This document shows positions 16,331-27,127 of a stretch of DNA of 64,000 bases, piece after piece (within the stretch, counting starts at the first letter, position 1; every line of letters begins with the position of its first letter). The translations under genes and the position numbers were made by a program. The DNA lies in NCBI RefSeq assembly GCF_000410875.1, contig NZ_AROI01000009.1:310001-374000 (forward strand). The letters are read 5' to 3'. A model generated the notes under the pieces. It ran no database searches. It was given only the letters and a program-made list of their open reading frames with translations, and was not told the DNA's origin. The stretch comes from Halopseudomonas pelagia CL-AP6. Lineage in GTDB: Bacteria > Pseudomonadota > Gammaproteobacteria > Pseudomonadales > Pseudomonadaceae.

Positions 16331-16744
16331 CGCTACCGCCCATACTGCTCAGCGTAAACCAGCAGGGGCGGGATCATACAAGTAAGGGGTGCAGGCGGGT
16401 TTATCGGGCATCCGTGCCGGGAAGGGAAGGGTGCTGACAAGCGGGCTTGCAGTCACCGGATAGTGCCGGAGTTTTGGGGTACTGCCAAGGTTTGTGTGAC
16501 GCGGGTTGCCTGGTGTTACGGGATAGATTATTGGCCGAGGTGGAATTCGGCCTTCCCGGAATTGATGCATTAGGCTGAGGGGATCGGCCATTTGCAGGTA
16601 GACGTTGAAACTGTACGGTGTTGCAGGCCGCTAGCGTTAGTTTAGGCGCAACGCGCCGACGTCAGTAACAACTGACGTCATCAATGCAGCCGTGATGCGT
16701 ACTAATAATGAATGGCTTTTTGGCGGGCGAAGTGTACGATTTTA
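16331..16744. repeat. Duplicated integron tail plus intergenic sequence
   Basis: 16331-16575 resembles 26888-27110 after the intact intI: shared CGCTACCGCCC start, a GGGAAGGGAAGGGTGCTGAC-like middle and the GGCCGAGGTG..TCGGCC hairpin near the end. Identity is clearly partial, so the copies are old. Beyond it, GACGTCAGT-AACA-ACTGACGTC (16658-16679) is a perfect 9-bp inverted repeat just downstream of the convergent DUF1456 gene; it has no T-run. Confidence 0.6.
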
Positions 16745-17227
16745 TTATGACTCTGGATCAATCTCGCCGGGTCTTAATTGAAGTTGAATGCCGAGTAAAA
16801 ACTTGCGAAGGATCTGATCTTTGCATTCTCGATAATTCTTATTGCCGGGCTTGCGAAAAAAAGCACTTAATTCATGCTTGCTTAAACGAAAGTCGGCTAG
16901 CGCTAACACGTGTAAAACGCCTTCAGCCTGCAAATTGAGAGCGATTCGCAATTTTTGCAATACCATATTATTGTTAAGACGCTCTTCTAGCGGTGGTTGC
17001 GCTCCGTCGCGCTTGCCACGCTTGAAGTTAATAAAGCCATTTAGAAAAGCGACCATTTCACGGTCATTCATCTTGAGACAGTCGTCGTCTTCCTCTCTTT
17101 TTAACCAGGCGGCTACTTGCTCTTCGGTTACGTCAATATCGGCCAAGGCGAGTATGTCGCCCACCGCACTGTCTTTTAAATCAAATGTATAACGTAAGCG
17201 GCGTAAAATATCATTGTTAGTCAACAT
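16745..17227 (-). CDS. DUF1456 (YehS-like) protein
   Basis: 160 residues from the ATG at 17227 (MLTNNDILRRLRYTFDL); the frame upstream is not needed. Two copies of the DUF1456 domain are visible: residues 1-70 (RRLRYTFDLKDSAVGDILAL) and 85-145 (QKLRIALNLQAEGVLHVLAL), each with the alternating helix pattern. The function of YehS is unknown. It is a normal chromosomal gene in this lineage rather than a cassette: it has no attC-like site and faces the tail of the decayed integrase. Confidence 0.85.
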   Translation of the reverse strand: MLTNNDILRRLRYTFDLKDSAVGDILALADIDVTEEQVAAWLKREEDDDCLKMNDREMVAFLNGFINFKRGKRDGAQPPLEERLNNNMVLQKLRIALNLQAEGVLHVLALADFRLSKHELSAFFRKPGNKNYRECKDQILRKFLLGIQLQLRPGEIDPES

Positions 17228-17343
17228 GCAATTCCTGGTTTTCAGATAAGCCAAACGTCTTTAGGCAGTAACTGGGGGTCTTGGTCTTGCTGAATTTAGA
17301 CGTTGTCGCTAGATGGGCTTGAACGCCCGAAACAGCAAAACAC

Positions 17344-17592
17344 TTAACTGTAAAAGGCTTCAACCGTGCCCTTCAGCGTGATCAGTAGTGGCTGTCCGCG
17401 GCGGTCCAATGCTTTAGGGGAAGGGGTTTTTATCCACCCTTCGCTGATGCAATACTCCTCCACGTTGGTACGCTCCTTGCCGTTCAACAGAATGCCAATA
17501 TTATGGTCGAAAATCGCCTCTACATAATGCGGGCTACGGGGATTGCTCGACAGTCTATCCGGTAAGGGAGGTAGCGATTTAGTATCGTTCAT
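17344..17592 (-). CDS. DUF3297-family protein
   Basis: 82 residues from the ATG at 17592, preceded by AGGA at a suitable distance. It begins MNDTKSLPPLPDRLSSNPRS and contains GILLNGKERTNVEEYCISEG and KALDRRGQPLLITLKGTVEAF, the hallmark segments of DUF3297, a small glutathione-peroxidase-associated family of unknown role. It is separated from the DUF1456 gene by about 115 bases and is divergent from the DUF3010 gene. A core gene, not a cassette. Confidence 0.85.
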   Translation of the reverse strand: MNDTKSLPPLPDRLSSNPRSPHYVEAIFDHNIGILLNGKERTNVEEYCISEGWIKTPSPKALDRRGQPLLITLKGTVEAFYS

Positions 17593-17771
17593 GCGGTGGT
17601 CCTGAGTTGGAATACAGCCAGCTATCTTAGACAGTAAAGAACGAGCACTCAAGAACCGCAACACGGGTTTCAGCACAGTTAACGGGCGTTGGGAGGCAAT
17701 TTGGCTGCAACACCCATATTGGCCAGGAATTTTGCGCTACAATGCGCGGGTCTAGCCAAATCGGGTGCTCT

Positions 17772-18218
17772 ATGAAAGTGTGTGGCGTTGAAATCAACAG
17801 TAATGATGTGAATGTATGTTTGTTGTCGCTGACAGACGAAATTTTTGAGCTGCCTGATTTTCGCTCCAGGCGGCTGACGTTGACAGACATCAACAGCACA
17901 CGCGAGCTGCGCTATCTTCAGCAGACCTTTGCCAAGTTGATGCAGGACTACCAAGTGGACCGGGTGGTTATCCGCCAGCGACCGATGAAGGGCAAATTTG
18001 CTGGCGGCGCGGTGGGTTTTAAGCTGGAAGCGGCCATCGAACTGATCAGCGATCTGGACGTGATCATCCTGTCCACGACCGATATCAAGGAATCATTGAA
18101 GCGCAACCCGATACAGATTGACTATGCCGAAACTGACCTCAAGGTCTATCAGGAGGTTGCCTTCAATACGGCTTACGCCTATCTGATGAAAGACAAGTAC
18201 GCTTCCAAGGAAGAGTAG
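17772..18218 (+). CDS. DUF3010-family protein
   Basis: 148 residues from the ATG at 17772 (MKVCGVEINSNDVNVCLLSL), chosen over an earlier in-frame ATG because this is where the family starts. It has an RNase H-like opening (strand, hairpin, strand), with Asp/Glu residues in GVEIN and DITELKVYQE-type positions, and ends in a Lys/Glu-rich tail. DUF3010 function is unknown. It lies on the plus strand, opposite to all cassettes, supporting that it is a core gene trapped between the two integron platforms. Confidence 0.85.
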   Translation: MKVCGVEINSNDVNVCLLSLTDEIFELPDFRSRRLTLTDINSTRELRYLQQTFAKLMQDYQVDRVVIRQRPMKGKFAGGAVGFKLEAAIELISDLDVIILSTTDIKESLKRNPIQIDYAETDLKVYQEVAFNTAYAYLMKDKYASKEE

Positions 18219-18420
18219 AGGCTGCAAGTCGCGCGGGAGCCAGTCGGCGGCACAGCGGAAAATAAGGTGCTGTTCTGCTTCCGCTTGAAGACGAACTGTA
18301 GGGACCCTCATGCTATGGCAGAGCGAAGCGGCTACAAGGCTGTCCGGTGAAGGGCCCTTCGGCCCGGAACAAACTAGAACACTTGGTTACGTGGTGTAGT
18401 ACGCCAACCGGAATTTCGAT

Positions 18421-18681
18421 TCACCCCTTGTTACCCACCGAAACTGGCTTTTCTAGCTGAAGCAACAGATCGGAAATTTCAGAAACTTTTTCTGAGATCA
18501 TGGTCTCGGCATCATACAGGCCACGGTTGTAGAAGAAGCCACCCATCTCTTCGGCAAAGAAATCGATAAGAAACTCTGCTTCAAAGTTTCCGACGTCCTG
18601 GTTCAACTCTTCTCGAAAATACATCTTGACTTTCTGGATCATTATCTCCTTCTCGTCCTTTGAAAATTCAATTTTGTCCAT
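18421..18681 (-). CDS. DUF2164-family protein
   Basis: 86 residues: MDKIEFSKDEKEIMIQKVKM, then EAEFLIDFFAEEMGGFFYNRGLYDAE. These match the compact helical DUF2164 family (FxxELG-type core, YNxxxxDA). Function unknown. It has the cassette orientation and sits next to the lprI-like pseudogene, so it may be the most distal cargo of the intact array, but I could not find a convincing attC between 18219 and 18420. That stretch holds no other gene. Confidence 0.75.
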   Translation of the reverse strand: MDKIEFSKDEKEIMIQKVKMYFREELNQDVGNFEAEFLIDFFAEEMGGFFYNRGLYDAETMISEKVSEISDLLLQLEKPVSVGNKG

Positions 18682-18711
18682 CGTGAGATCCTTGAATTAC
18701 ATAACATTTAT

Positions 18712-19088
18712 TTAGGCAATAAACAGGTTTTCAAGCTCTTTGGCGCGTTGAGCTGTCATTTCTAGCTCGCAAGAAGCTGCATGAACCGCAGACGCGGTGC
18801 CACCATCTGGATATGCATAGACTTTACAATTCGCATCACGATACCGAATCCAAAGTCGTTGCGCGGCAAGTAGTTCTTTCTTTCGATTGCCGGTGAGATT
18901 GCCAGTGAGAGTTCTATATGCCTCATTTAGCCTGATGTCTTGTCGACAATGCAGTTATGCATTTCTATGGCTATACCGCCCGAATTGTCCACACAGGAAA
19001 TGTAGCGTTGGCTGTAAAGGCTAACTTCCGCGCGAGCGGAGAGGCTGATGCAGAAAAGAATAAGCGCTACGAGCGTCCATTTGGTCAT
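18712..19088 (-). pseudogene. Frameshifted LprI/DUF1311-family periplasmic protein
   Basis: The minus strand from ATG 19088 encodes a signal peptide (MTKWTLVALILFCISLSARA) and SLYSQRYISCVDNSGG, then stops at about codon 46. If one base is restored near 18950, the frame continues as DIRLNEAYRTLTGNLTGNRK, LLAAQRLWIRYRDANC and ELEMTAQRAKELENLF to a TAA at 18712. That is the DUF1311/LprI domain (lysozyme-inhibitor-like) with its Cys pattern and AQRLWIRYRD motif. Length would then be about 126 residues, normal for the family. Either a real frameshift or a base missed in sequencing. Confidence 0.7.
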
Positions 19089-19099
19089 GCAGTTACTCC

Positions 19100-19325
19100 T
19101 GATAGTGATGGCTAATGCCGGATCTGGCAGCAGCTGGAGGCAATGCCTTTGGAATAGCCAACAGAATGATCTTCAGCAGGATGGCCGGTCGTAGGCCATG
19201 CGGCCGGTGTTGTCATTACGATAGCGCGGGTGAAGTACCGACAGATCCAGCTTGTGGTCGATCAGGTAGTCAACAGCGTACTCGAACGTGCCCGGCTGGA
19301 GCTGCTCTTGGTAGTTAATTGTCAC
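19100..19325 (-). pseudogene. IS1182-family transposase remnant (N-terminal)
   Basis: From a GTG at 19325 the minus strand reads VTINYQEQLQPGTFEYAVDY then LIDHKLDLSVLHPRYRND, the characteristic start of IS1182-type transposases. After TGRMAYD a one-base shift is needed to continue as AILLKIILLAIPKA. Similarity fades near 19100, so at most 75 residues remain of a protein of about 450. It lies directly against the left end of the IS21-type element. Confidence 0.7.
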
Positions 19326-19417
19326 CGCCGGAGTAATACTGACCCACCAACGTCGACTTAAAATTGACCCACCTGAAGCAAAATGGCCGCCTAATCAAAT
19401 GACCAGAGCGGCGGCCG

Positions 19418-21231
<1,814 letters not shown>

Positions 21232-21301
21232 TCGCCAAGGGTGGGTCAGTTTTAAACCGACGATATCGCCGATAAGTGGGTCAGTTTTGAACCGTCGTTG
21301 A

Positions 21302-21769
<468 letters not shown>

Positions 21770-21770
21770 G

Positions 21771-22460
21771 TTAGAATTTGTTGCCATACTCTCCTCTCTC
21801 AACAGGAGCGCTTAGACCATACTTAGCCGAAATAGACTGAACGACTTTGACGAACCAATCTTGGCTATCCGGATGAACCAATATTTTTTCGATAGCATTT
21901 ACGACGTTTAATTTCATCGATACTCCGAGGGGAGTATCCTTATTCGGGCTGATAGCTGAGTATGTACTTAGTAAAATACGACATTCTTGCTCAAAATTGA
22001 AATGTGGCCGTTTTATAAAAAATGGGGCGCTATAGTTAAGCTTACCTTCAACATCTTCAGCTCTAGAATATTGAATATTTTTTAAATGAAACTCTATACC
22101 TCCAGAATTTATTGTTGAGATATTCGATTTGAGTTTTCCCACAGTTGTTTGTACGGCAACAGCGTTGCTGTCCCGGCCATAGAGCTCCCACATGACCATG
22201 TTTTCATCGACGTTTTTATGCCAACAACTCACATAAGCATTTCTGCATAAATACTCTTGAAAATCATCAGCGCTATTTATCGGTGAGTCATTTTTTTCAC
22301 AGAAGCTTGCGTAAGCTTTTTCAATGGCAGTTCTCATCTCGCTTGGAAACCGCCCCTCACTTTGATCTCTAAAAGTATCAGACCTAGCAAGCCACAAAGC
22401 ACCTGAATCCAATAATGATACAAATTTTGCCAGATCGATATATCGCCACAACTTCGTATC
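21771..22460 (-). CDS. Cassette gene: DUF2971-family protein
   Basis: 229 residues from the ATG at 22460 (MDTKLWRYIDLAKFVSLLDS). The frame upstream runs into the attC site, so the shorter start is chosen. Typical DUF2971 segments are present: GALWLARSDTFRDQSEG, VSCWHKNVDENMVMWELYG and the late FNFEQECRILL. The biochemical role is unknown; members are common in accessory DNA. Its stop codon lies in an attC box that is interrupted by the truncated IS110-type element. Confidence 0.85.
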   Translation of the reverse strand, partial: DTKLWRYIDLAKFVSLLDSGALWLARSDTFRDQSEGRFPSEMRTAIEKAYASFCEKNDSPINSADDFQEYLCRNAYVSCWHKNVDENMVMWELYGRDSNAVAVQTTVGKLKSNISTINSGGIEFHLKNIQYSRAEDVEGKLNYSAPFFIKRPHFNFEQECRILLSTYSAISPNKDTPLGVSMKLNVVNAIEKILVHPDSQDWFVKVVQSISAKYGLSAPVERGEYGNKF

Positions 22461-22519
22461 CATGGAAAGCGAATCTTCTACTTTGAGTTTCAAGTTACGC
22501 AAAATACTCTCTCTCAAAA

Positions 22520-22597
22520 TTCTAACGCCCGCCATAAGCGGCCGAGTGAAACGACGTCCGGTGCACGGAGTGCGCGAACTTAATGGCATGGTTAGGC
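22520..22597 (-). other. attC site of the 22.6-23.3 kb cassette
   Basis: TTCTAAC and GTTAGGC (a perfect GTTRRRY match) delimit 78 bases with imperfect inner pairing. It separates the DUF2971 cassette from the next one. Confidence 0.7.
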
Positions 22598-22630
22598 ATC
22601 ACAGGGGTCCCCCCAAAATAAGACTTCCAC

Positions 22631-23251
22631 TCATCCAAACAGCCCCGCTCTCTGCCGCCGCACTTGGCAGATGTGGTTCATCTTGGTCCAGAGATTCTCC
22701 CGCAACTGCTCGCGGTCGGGATCTACGAGCTCATTCAGATAGTCATCGAACGCACTCTCGAGTGCCTCGTGAAATTTCACTACGTCGATAATGTATCCAA
22801 CGTCGGTGTCTGTTTCCCTCTTTGTTACAAGCAATTCAGCCTGGGAGCGTCGGATGAGCCAGAGCCTCCTTGCCTCCGCTTGATGCAGGAGGCCGCACCT
22901 GATGTCCTCATAGAATGCATTTGCAGCTACAGAACAGAAATGAGGCTGGAAGCGTGGACCAGCCAGAAAAGACCTGATGAGCTCCCCTGACTGGCCACGA
23001 CCATCGACTATTCCTCGCCGAAACTGCTCCAACGCCTCGATTAGCATGCAATCGATGGCGAGGACCACGAATCCCGACGTTTCGGACTGCAGACAGTTGC
23101 GAGCGTGATCTAGGAACCTTCCGTCAATGCGATCCCGCAGAATCTCTACCGCTCTCGCCCAATCAGCTTTGGCATCTGGTACAAGCTGAGACCAGTCATC
23201 AGCCGTATGCGAAGGTGAGATGCGAAGCGGCCCGACGTCGTGGTAGCCCAT
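22631..23251 (-). CDS. Cassette gene: hypothetical protein
   Basis: 206 residues with a GGAG ribosome site before the ATG. Mostly helical and soluble, with no signal peptide or membrane helix. Notable segments are GFVVLAIDCMLIEALEQFRR and FYEDIRCGLLHQAEARR, the latter reminiscent of HEPN-like helices but without a clear RxxxxH pair. I do not recognise the family. It lies between attC boxes at 22520-22597 and 23272-23278 and so is a single-gene cassette. A role in host defence or RNA binding would be guesswork. Confidence 0.65.
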   Translation of the reverse strand: MGYHDVGPLRISPSHTADDWSQLVPDAKADWARAVEILRDRIDGRFLDHARNCLQSETSGFVVLAIDCMLIEALEQFRRGIVDGRGQSGELIRSFLAGPRFQPHFCSVAANAFYEDIRCGLLHQAEARRLWLIRRSQAELLVTKRETDTDVGYIIDVVKFHEALESAFDDYLNELVDPDREQLRENLWTKMNHICQVRRQRAGLFG

Positions 23252-23304
23252 TACGACAACTCCATCTTAATGCCTAACGCTTCAATCAGCCGGCGCGTCA
23301 GCGG

Positions 23305-24504
<1,200 letters not shown>

Positions 24505-24514
24505 GTTATGTGCG

Positions 24515-24868
24515 CTATATTGACACTTCTTTGATAGGTGACATTCGATGCAAAGTGTCTAAGAGATTTGTATATTTATTTTGATTATTTTGTTGATCTT
24601 GAATTGCTCGTGCGTAACTGGCTGCTGCACCTAAAAAAGCATTTTCATTACCATCAAGATAACCACCTATCTCCCTGCTTTTCTCTAATGCAGATTCAAG
24701 TTGTTTAATAGCACCTACAAGAATCGGATTTTTTGAATAAACAGATCCCCCCCCTACAAGATTTGCTACGTCTAAGGCCAACTGAGCAGCCAACACCACA
24801 GGGCTTGTTTCCAACTCCCCATAGCCGCTGCATGAAGGACATACGGTTAACTTGTATTGTGTTACCAT
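24515..24868 (-). CDS. Cassette gene: small hypothetical protein with a CxxC motif
   Basis: 117 residues. The N terminus has VCPSCSGYGE, a CxxCxGxG element like one zinc-finger repeat of DnaJ. Only one repeat is present, so metal binding would need pairing between two chains. The rest is helical (AAQLALDVANLVGGG, AIKQLESALEKSREIGG). No family recognised. AT-rich compared with core genes. It lies between the attC at 24910-24987 and the IS-interrupted attC box at 24505. Confidence 0.6.
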   Translation of the reverse strand: MVTQYKLTVCPSCSGYGELETSPVVLAAQLALDVANLVGGGSVYSKNPILVGAIKQLESALEKSREIGGYLDGNENAFLGAAASYARAIQDQQNNQNKYTNLLDTLHRMSPIKEVSI

Positions 24869-24909
24869 TTTCAGAGTTCCATCATTTGAAGTTTAATTGG
24901 AGCGGCTTC

Positions 24910-24987
24910 ACATAACGCCCTGCTCGCGCGCCGGTTTGGAGCCGCGAAGCGGCGGAAAATCGGTCGCTGTGCAGCCGATTGTTAGCG
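24910..24987 (-). other. attC site of the first cassette
   Basis: ACATAAC and GTTAGCG delimit 78 bases with long inner arms (GCGCCGGTTTGGAGCCGCG and GCGGCGGAAAATCGG) that can fold into the usual attC hairpin. It begins just after the stop of the 24991-25569 gene. Confidence 0.8.
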
Positions 24988-24990
24988 CCT

Positions 24991-25569
24991 TTAATCGCCA
25001 TTTAAAAGCTTATATTTAATACAAAAACTCTCTACTTCTTTATTTGCTTTCCTTAGACGAGCTTCCTTTTTATGTAGATCCGGAATATTTTCAGGACTGG
25101 ATAAATCTGTGGCTGCCTCAATACTAAGAAGCGCATAATAGTACAAGTTAGCTAGTCCCTTGTTAAAGTATTCGGGGTCTCTGCACTTAAGATCCGCAGT
25201 GCCTTCATTAAAAGTTTTGATCGTTTGATAAAACGTGAAGATCCTTGATCTCTTTTTCCGTGAATAATAAGGTGAAATATCAGAGAAATGTTTGCTATAC
25301 ATTAGCTCGCTAATTTCTCCAGGGGCTGGCTTACCTATCATTCTAGGATCTGCAATCATTCCGGCAATTTCTTCAATTCGAGATCTCTTGTATTGCAGTA
25401 TGCAAACGATATCCTCAATCTCTACATTAATCGCGGACATTTTCCTCCACACAGTGAAGTAAAACTTTATCCAGTCTGTAGATTGGCCAAGAAAATAACC
25501 GATCAAAAGTGTCATTATTGCGATCTGGAAATCAGTCAAATTTTCCCTCTCAGTTTTATGCGCTAACAT
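24991..25569 (-). CDS. First cassette gene: hypothetical membrane protein
   Basis: 192 residues if translation begins at the ATG at 25569. That ATG lies in attI, immediately before the crossover, so the cassette itself would contribute from codon 2 onward. An in-frame TTG at 25539 with GAGAGGG upstream is an alternative start. One membrane helix (IAIMTLLIGYFLGQSTDWI) is followed by a long charged helical domain (VWRKMSAINVEIEDI and on). The family is not recognised. Being next to attI, it is the most recently gained and probably best expressed cassette. Strongly AT-rich. Confidence 0.65.
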   Translation of the reverse strand: MLAHKTERENLTDFQIAIMTLLIGYFLGQSTDWIKFYFTVWRKMSAINVEIEDIVCILQYKRSRIEEIAGMIADPRMIGKPAPGEISELMYSKHFSDISPYYSRKKRSRIFTFYQTIKTFNEGTADLKCRDPEYFNKGLANLYYYALLSIEAATDLSSPENIPDLHKKEARLRKANKEVESFCIKYKLLNGD

Positions 25570-25625
25570 TTATATAGTGGTCACACCGACCAATATGTCG
25601 GTGATCATTTTGTCTTTTTGGAATT
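25561..25625. other. attI-like primary recombination site
   Basis: The box CGCTAAC (minus GTTAGCG) at 25561-25567 joins the first cassette to about 60 bases that are repeated almost exactly at the second platform. It contains a perfect inverted repeat, CACCGAC-CAATAT-GTCGGTG (25584-25603), and a TATATAA stretch on the minus strand that could be a -10 element for cassette transcription. It is 310 bases from the intI start codon. Confidence 0.75.
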
Positions 25626-25847
25626 TAACTCAAGCGTACCTGGAAGTCCCGTCATACGCAGTTCCCAGCCCCGAATCGGATTTACAGCCACCTGACAAAA
25701 CGGTCACTGCGACTCATATCCCCGATATCCACTCCGTTTTCAACTCATTGAAATACAATAGTAATTGCGCCGTCTCCGCAATTTTTCTGAGATATGGGTC
25801 ACAACGATCACTTTTCATGGTTGTTCCGCACTGCTTATTCGTTAATG

Positions 25848-25863
25848 CTGGTTTTATATACAG
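25848..25863. promoter_or_regulatory. LexA box before intI
   Basis: CTGGTTTTATATACAG fits CTG-N10-CAG with an AT-rich centre, 14 bases before the intI ATG. SOS control of integrases through such boxes is established for several integrons. Confidence 0.75.
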
Positions 25864-25877
25864 CATGGAGGCAGTTT

Positions 25878-26864
25878 ATGGACGACATTCCGGTTCCTCT
25901 CCCGTCTCATCCCTTTCGCTTTATGGATCGCTTTCGCGCGCATATGCGTGCCAAACACCTGGCTTATCGTACGGAAAAGACCTATTGCCTTTGGGTGCTT
26001 GATTTCATTCGCTTCCATGGGCGGCGCCATCCAGAGGCTATGGGTGCGGAGGAGGTCGATGCCTGGTTGAGCTATCTGGCCAATGAGCGGAACGTAGCGA
26101 TCAACACCCAGAAAACAGCGCTTAACGCGGTAGTTTATTTGTACCGGCAATTCCTCGGCCGCGACCTGGGTGACTTGCAATTCAGTAAGACCAGTAAAGG
26201 GCGTCGTCTGCCGGTGGTGTTTTCTCATGAAGAAGCGATGCAAGTCATTGCCGCTATGCATGGCGCGCATCAGTTGGTTGTCAGCCTGATGTATGGCTCT
26301 GGTTTGCGCGTGATGGAAGCTGTGCGTCTGCGTGTGCAGGATGTCGATTTTGCCGAGCAATGTCTCTTCGTGCGCGAGGCCAAGGGCGAGAAGTGGCGGC
26401 GTACACTGTTGCCGCAATCCTTGCTGGATCCGTTGCGTGCGCAAATCGATCTGGCCCTGGCTCTGCATCAGCGTGACCTGGGGGAAGGCTTCGGCGCGGT
26501 CTATTTGCCGGGAGCTCTGGCCAAGAAATATCCGAAAGCGCCAACCCGCCCACAGTGGCAATACGTTTTTCCTGCGCCGCAAAGGGCAGTCGATCCTCGC
26601 AGCCAGGTTGTTCGCCGTCATCATGTAGGTGAGCAGCAGGTGCGCCGCTCTGTGGCTGCGGCCTTGTCCAAGGTGGCCATCCACAAGAAAGCCAGCTGTC
26701 ATACCTTTCGTCATAGCTTTGCGACCAACCTGCTAAAGGCTGGAACGGATATTCGCAGTATTCAGGAATTGCTGGGTCACACTGATGTGAATACAACGAT
26801 GATCTACACGCATGTGGTCGGTGCTCACGCCCGTGGAGTGGCGAGTCCGCTGGACAGGGTGTGA
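25878..26864 (+). CDS. intI: Integron integrase (tyrosine recombinase)
   Basis: 328 residues from the ATG at 25878, which has GGAGG seven bases upstream. N-terminal SAM-like domain (residues 15-100, FMDRFRAHMRAKHLAYRTEK). The catalytic set is complete: Arg144 (GSGLR), His275 and Arg278 (CHTFRHSF), His301 (LLGHTD) and Tyr310 (MIYTH). Residues 205-240 (YLPGALAKKYPKAP, QWQYVFPA) carry the extra helix region that distinguishes IntI from XerC/D; it is needed to bind folded attC. It inserts and excises cassettes at attI. It faces rimO convergently and is preceded by a LexA box. Confidence 0.93.
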   Translation: MDDIPVPLPSHPFRFMDRFRAHMRAKHLAYRTEKTYCLWVLDFIRFHGRRHPEAMGAEEVDAWLSYLANERNVAINTQKTALNAVVYLYRQFLGRDLGDLQFSKTSKGRRLPVVFSHEEAMQVIAAMHGAHQLVVSLMYGSGLRVMEAVRLRVQDVDFAEQCLFVREAKGEKWRRTLLPQSLLDPLRAQIDLALALHQRDLGEGFGAVYLPGALAKKYPKAPTRPQWQYVFPAPQRAVDPRSQVVRRHHVGEQQVRRSVAAALSKVAIHKKASCHTFRHSFATNLLKAGTDIRSIQELLGHTDVNTTMIYTHVVGAHARGVASPLDRV

Positions 26865-27127
26865 ACGGTTAGGTCATTTTTGGAGACGCTACCGCCCCAC
26901 CTGTGCACGTTAATGTCGCGCAGGGTGTAGCCGTGTCGGATTATGGGGTGCAAGAGGGATGTCCGGCGTCCATGCCTGGGAGGGAAGGGGTGCTGACCGT
27001 CATCCTTGCTTTGGACTGATATTGCCGTAGTTTTGCAATGATGCCAAGTGGTGTGTGCGGCGAAGCAATGGACGTTTAAGAAGGGGTTGGCCGAGGTGAA
27101 CTCGGCCATCTCCAGGAGGTGGTGGGC
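26865..27127. other. Intergenic tail between intI and rimO
   Basis: Contains the sequence that is repeated, diverged, at 16331-16575, including the hairpin GGCCGAGGTGAACTCGGCC (27092-27110). The hairpin could end transcription from either side but has no long T-run. No gene seen. Confidence 0.55.

Noticed and set aside
18219-18420. attC site downstream of the DUF2164 gene
   Set aside because: Candidate boxes exist (GTTACCC, CCGGAAC) but spacing and pairing do not support a real site.
18698-18720. ATAACATTTATTTAGG resembles the start of attI (CTAACATTTATATAGTGG)
   Set aside because: The similarity stops after about 14 bases, and the segment is the end of the lprI-like gene. It lacks the CCGAC..GTCGG repeat, so it is probably chance.
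25565-25860. A defined Pc promoter for the cassettes on the minus strand
   Set aside because: TTGAAA-N17-GATATG and a TATATAA stretch can be found, but neither gives a convincing -35/-10 pair.
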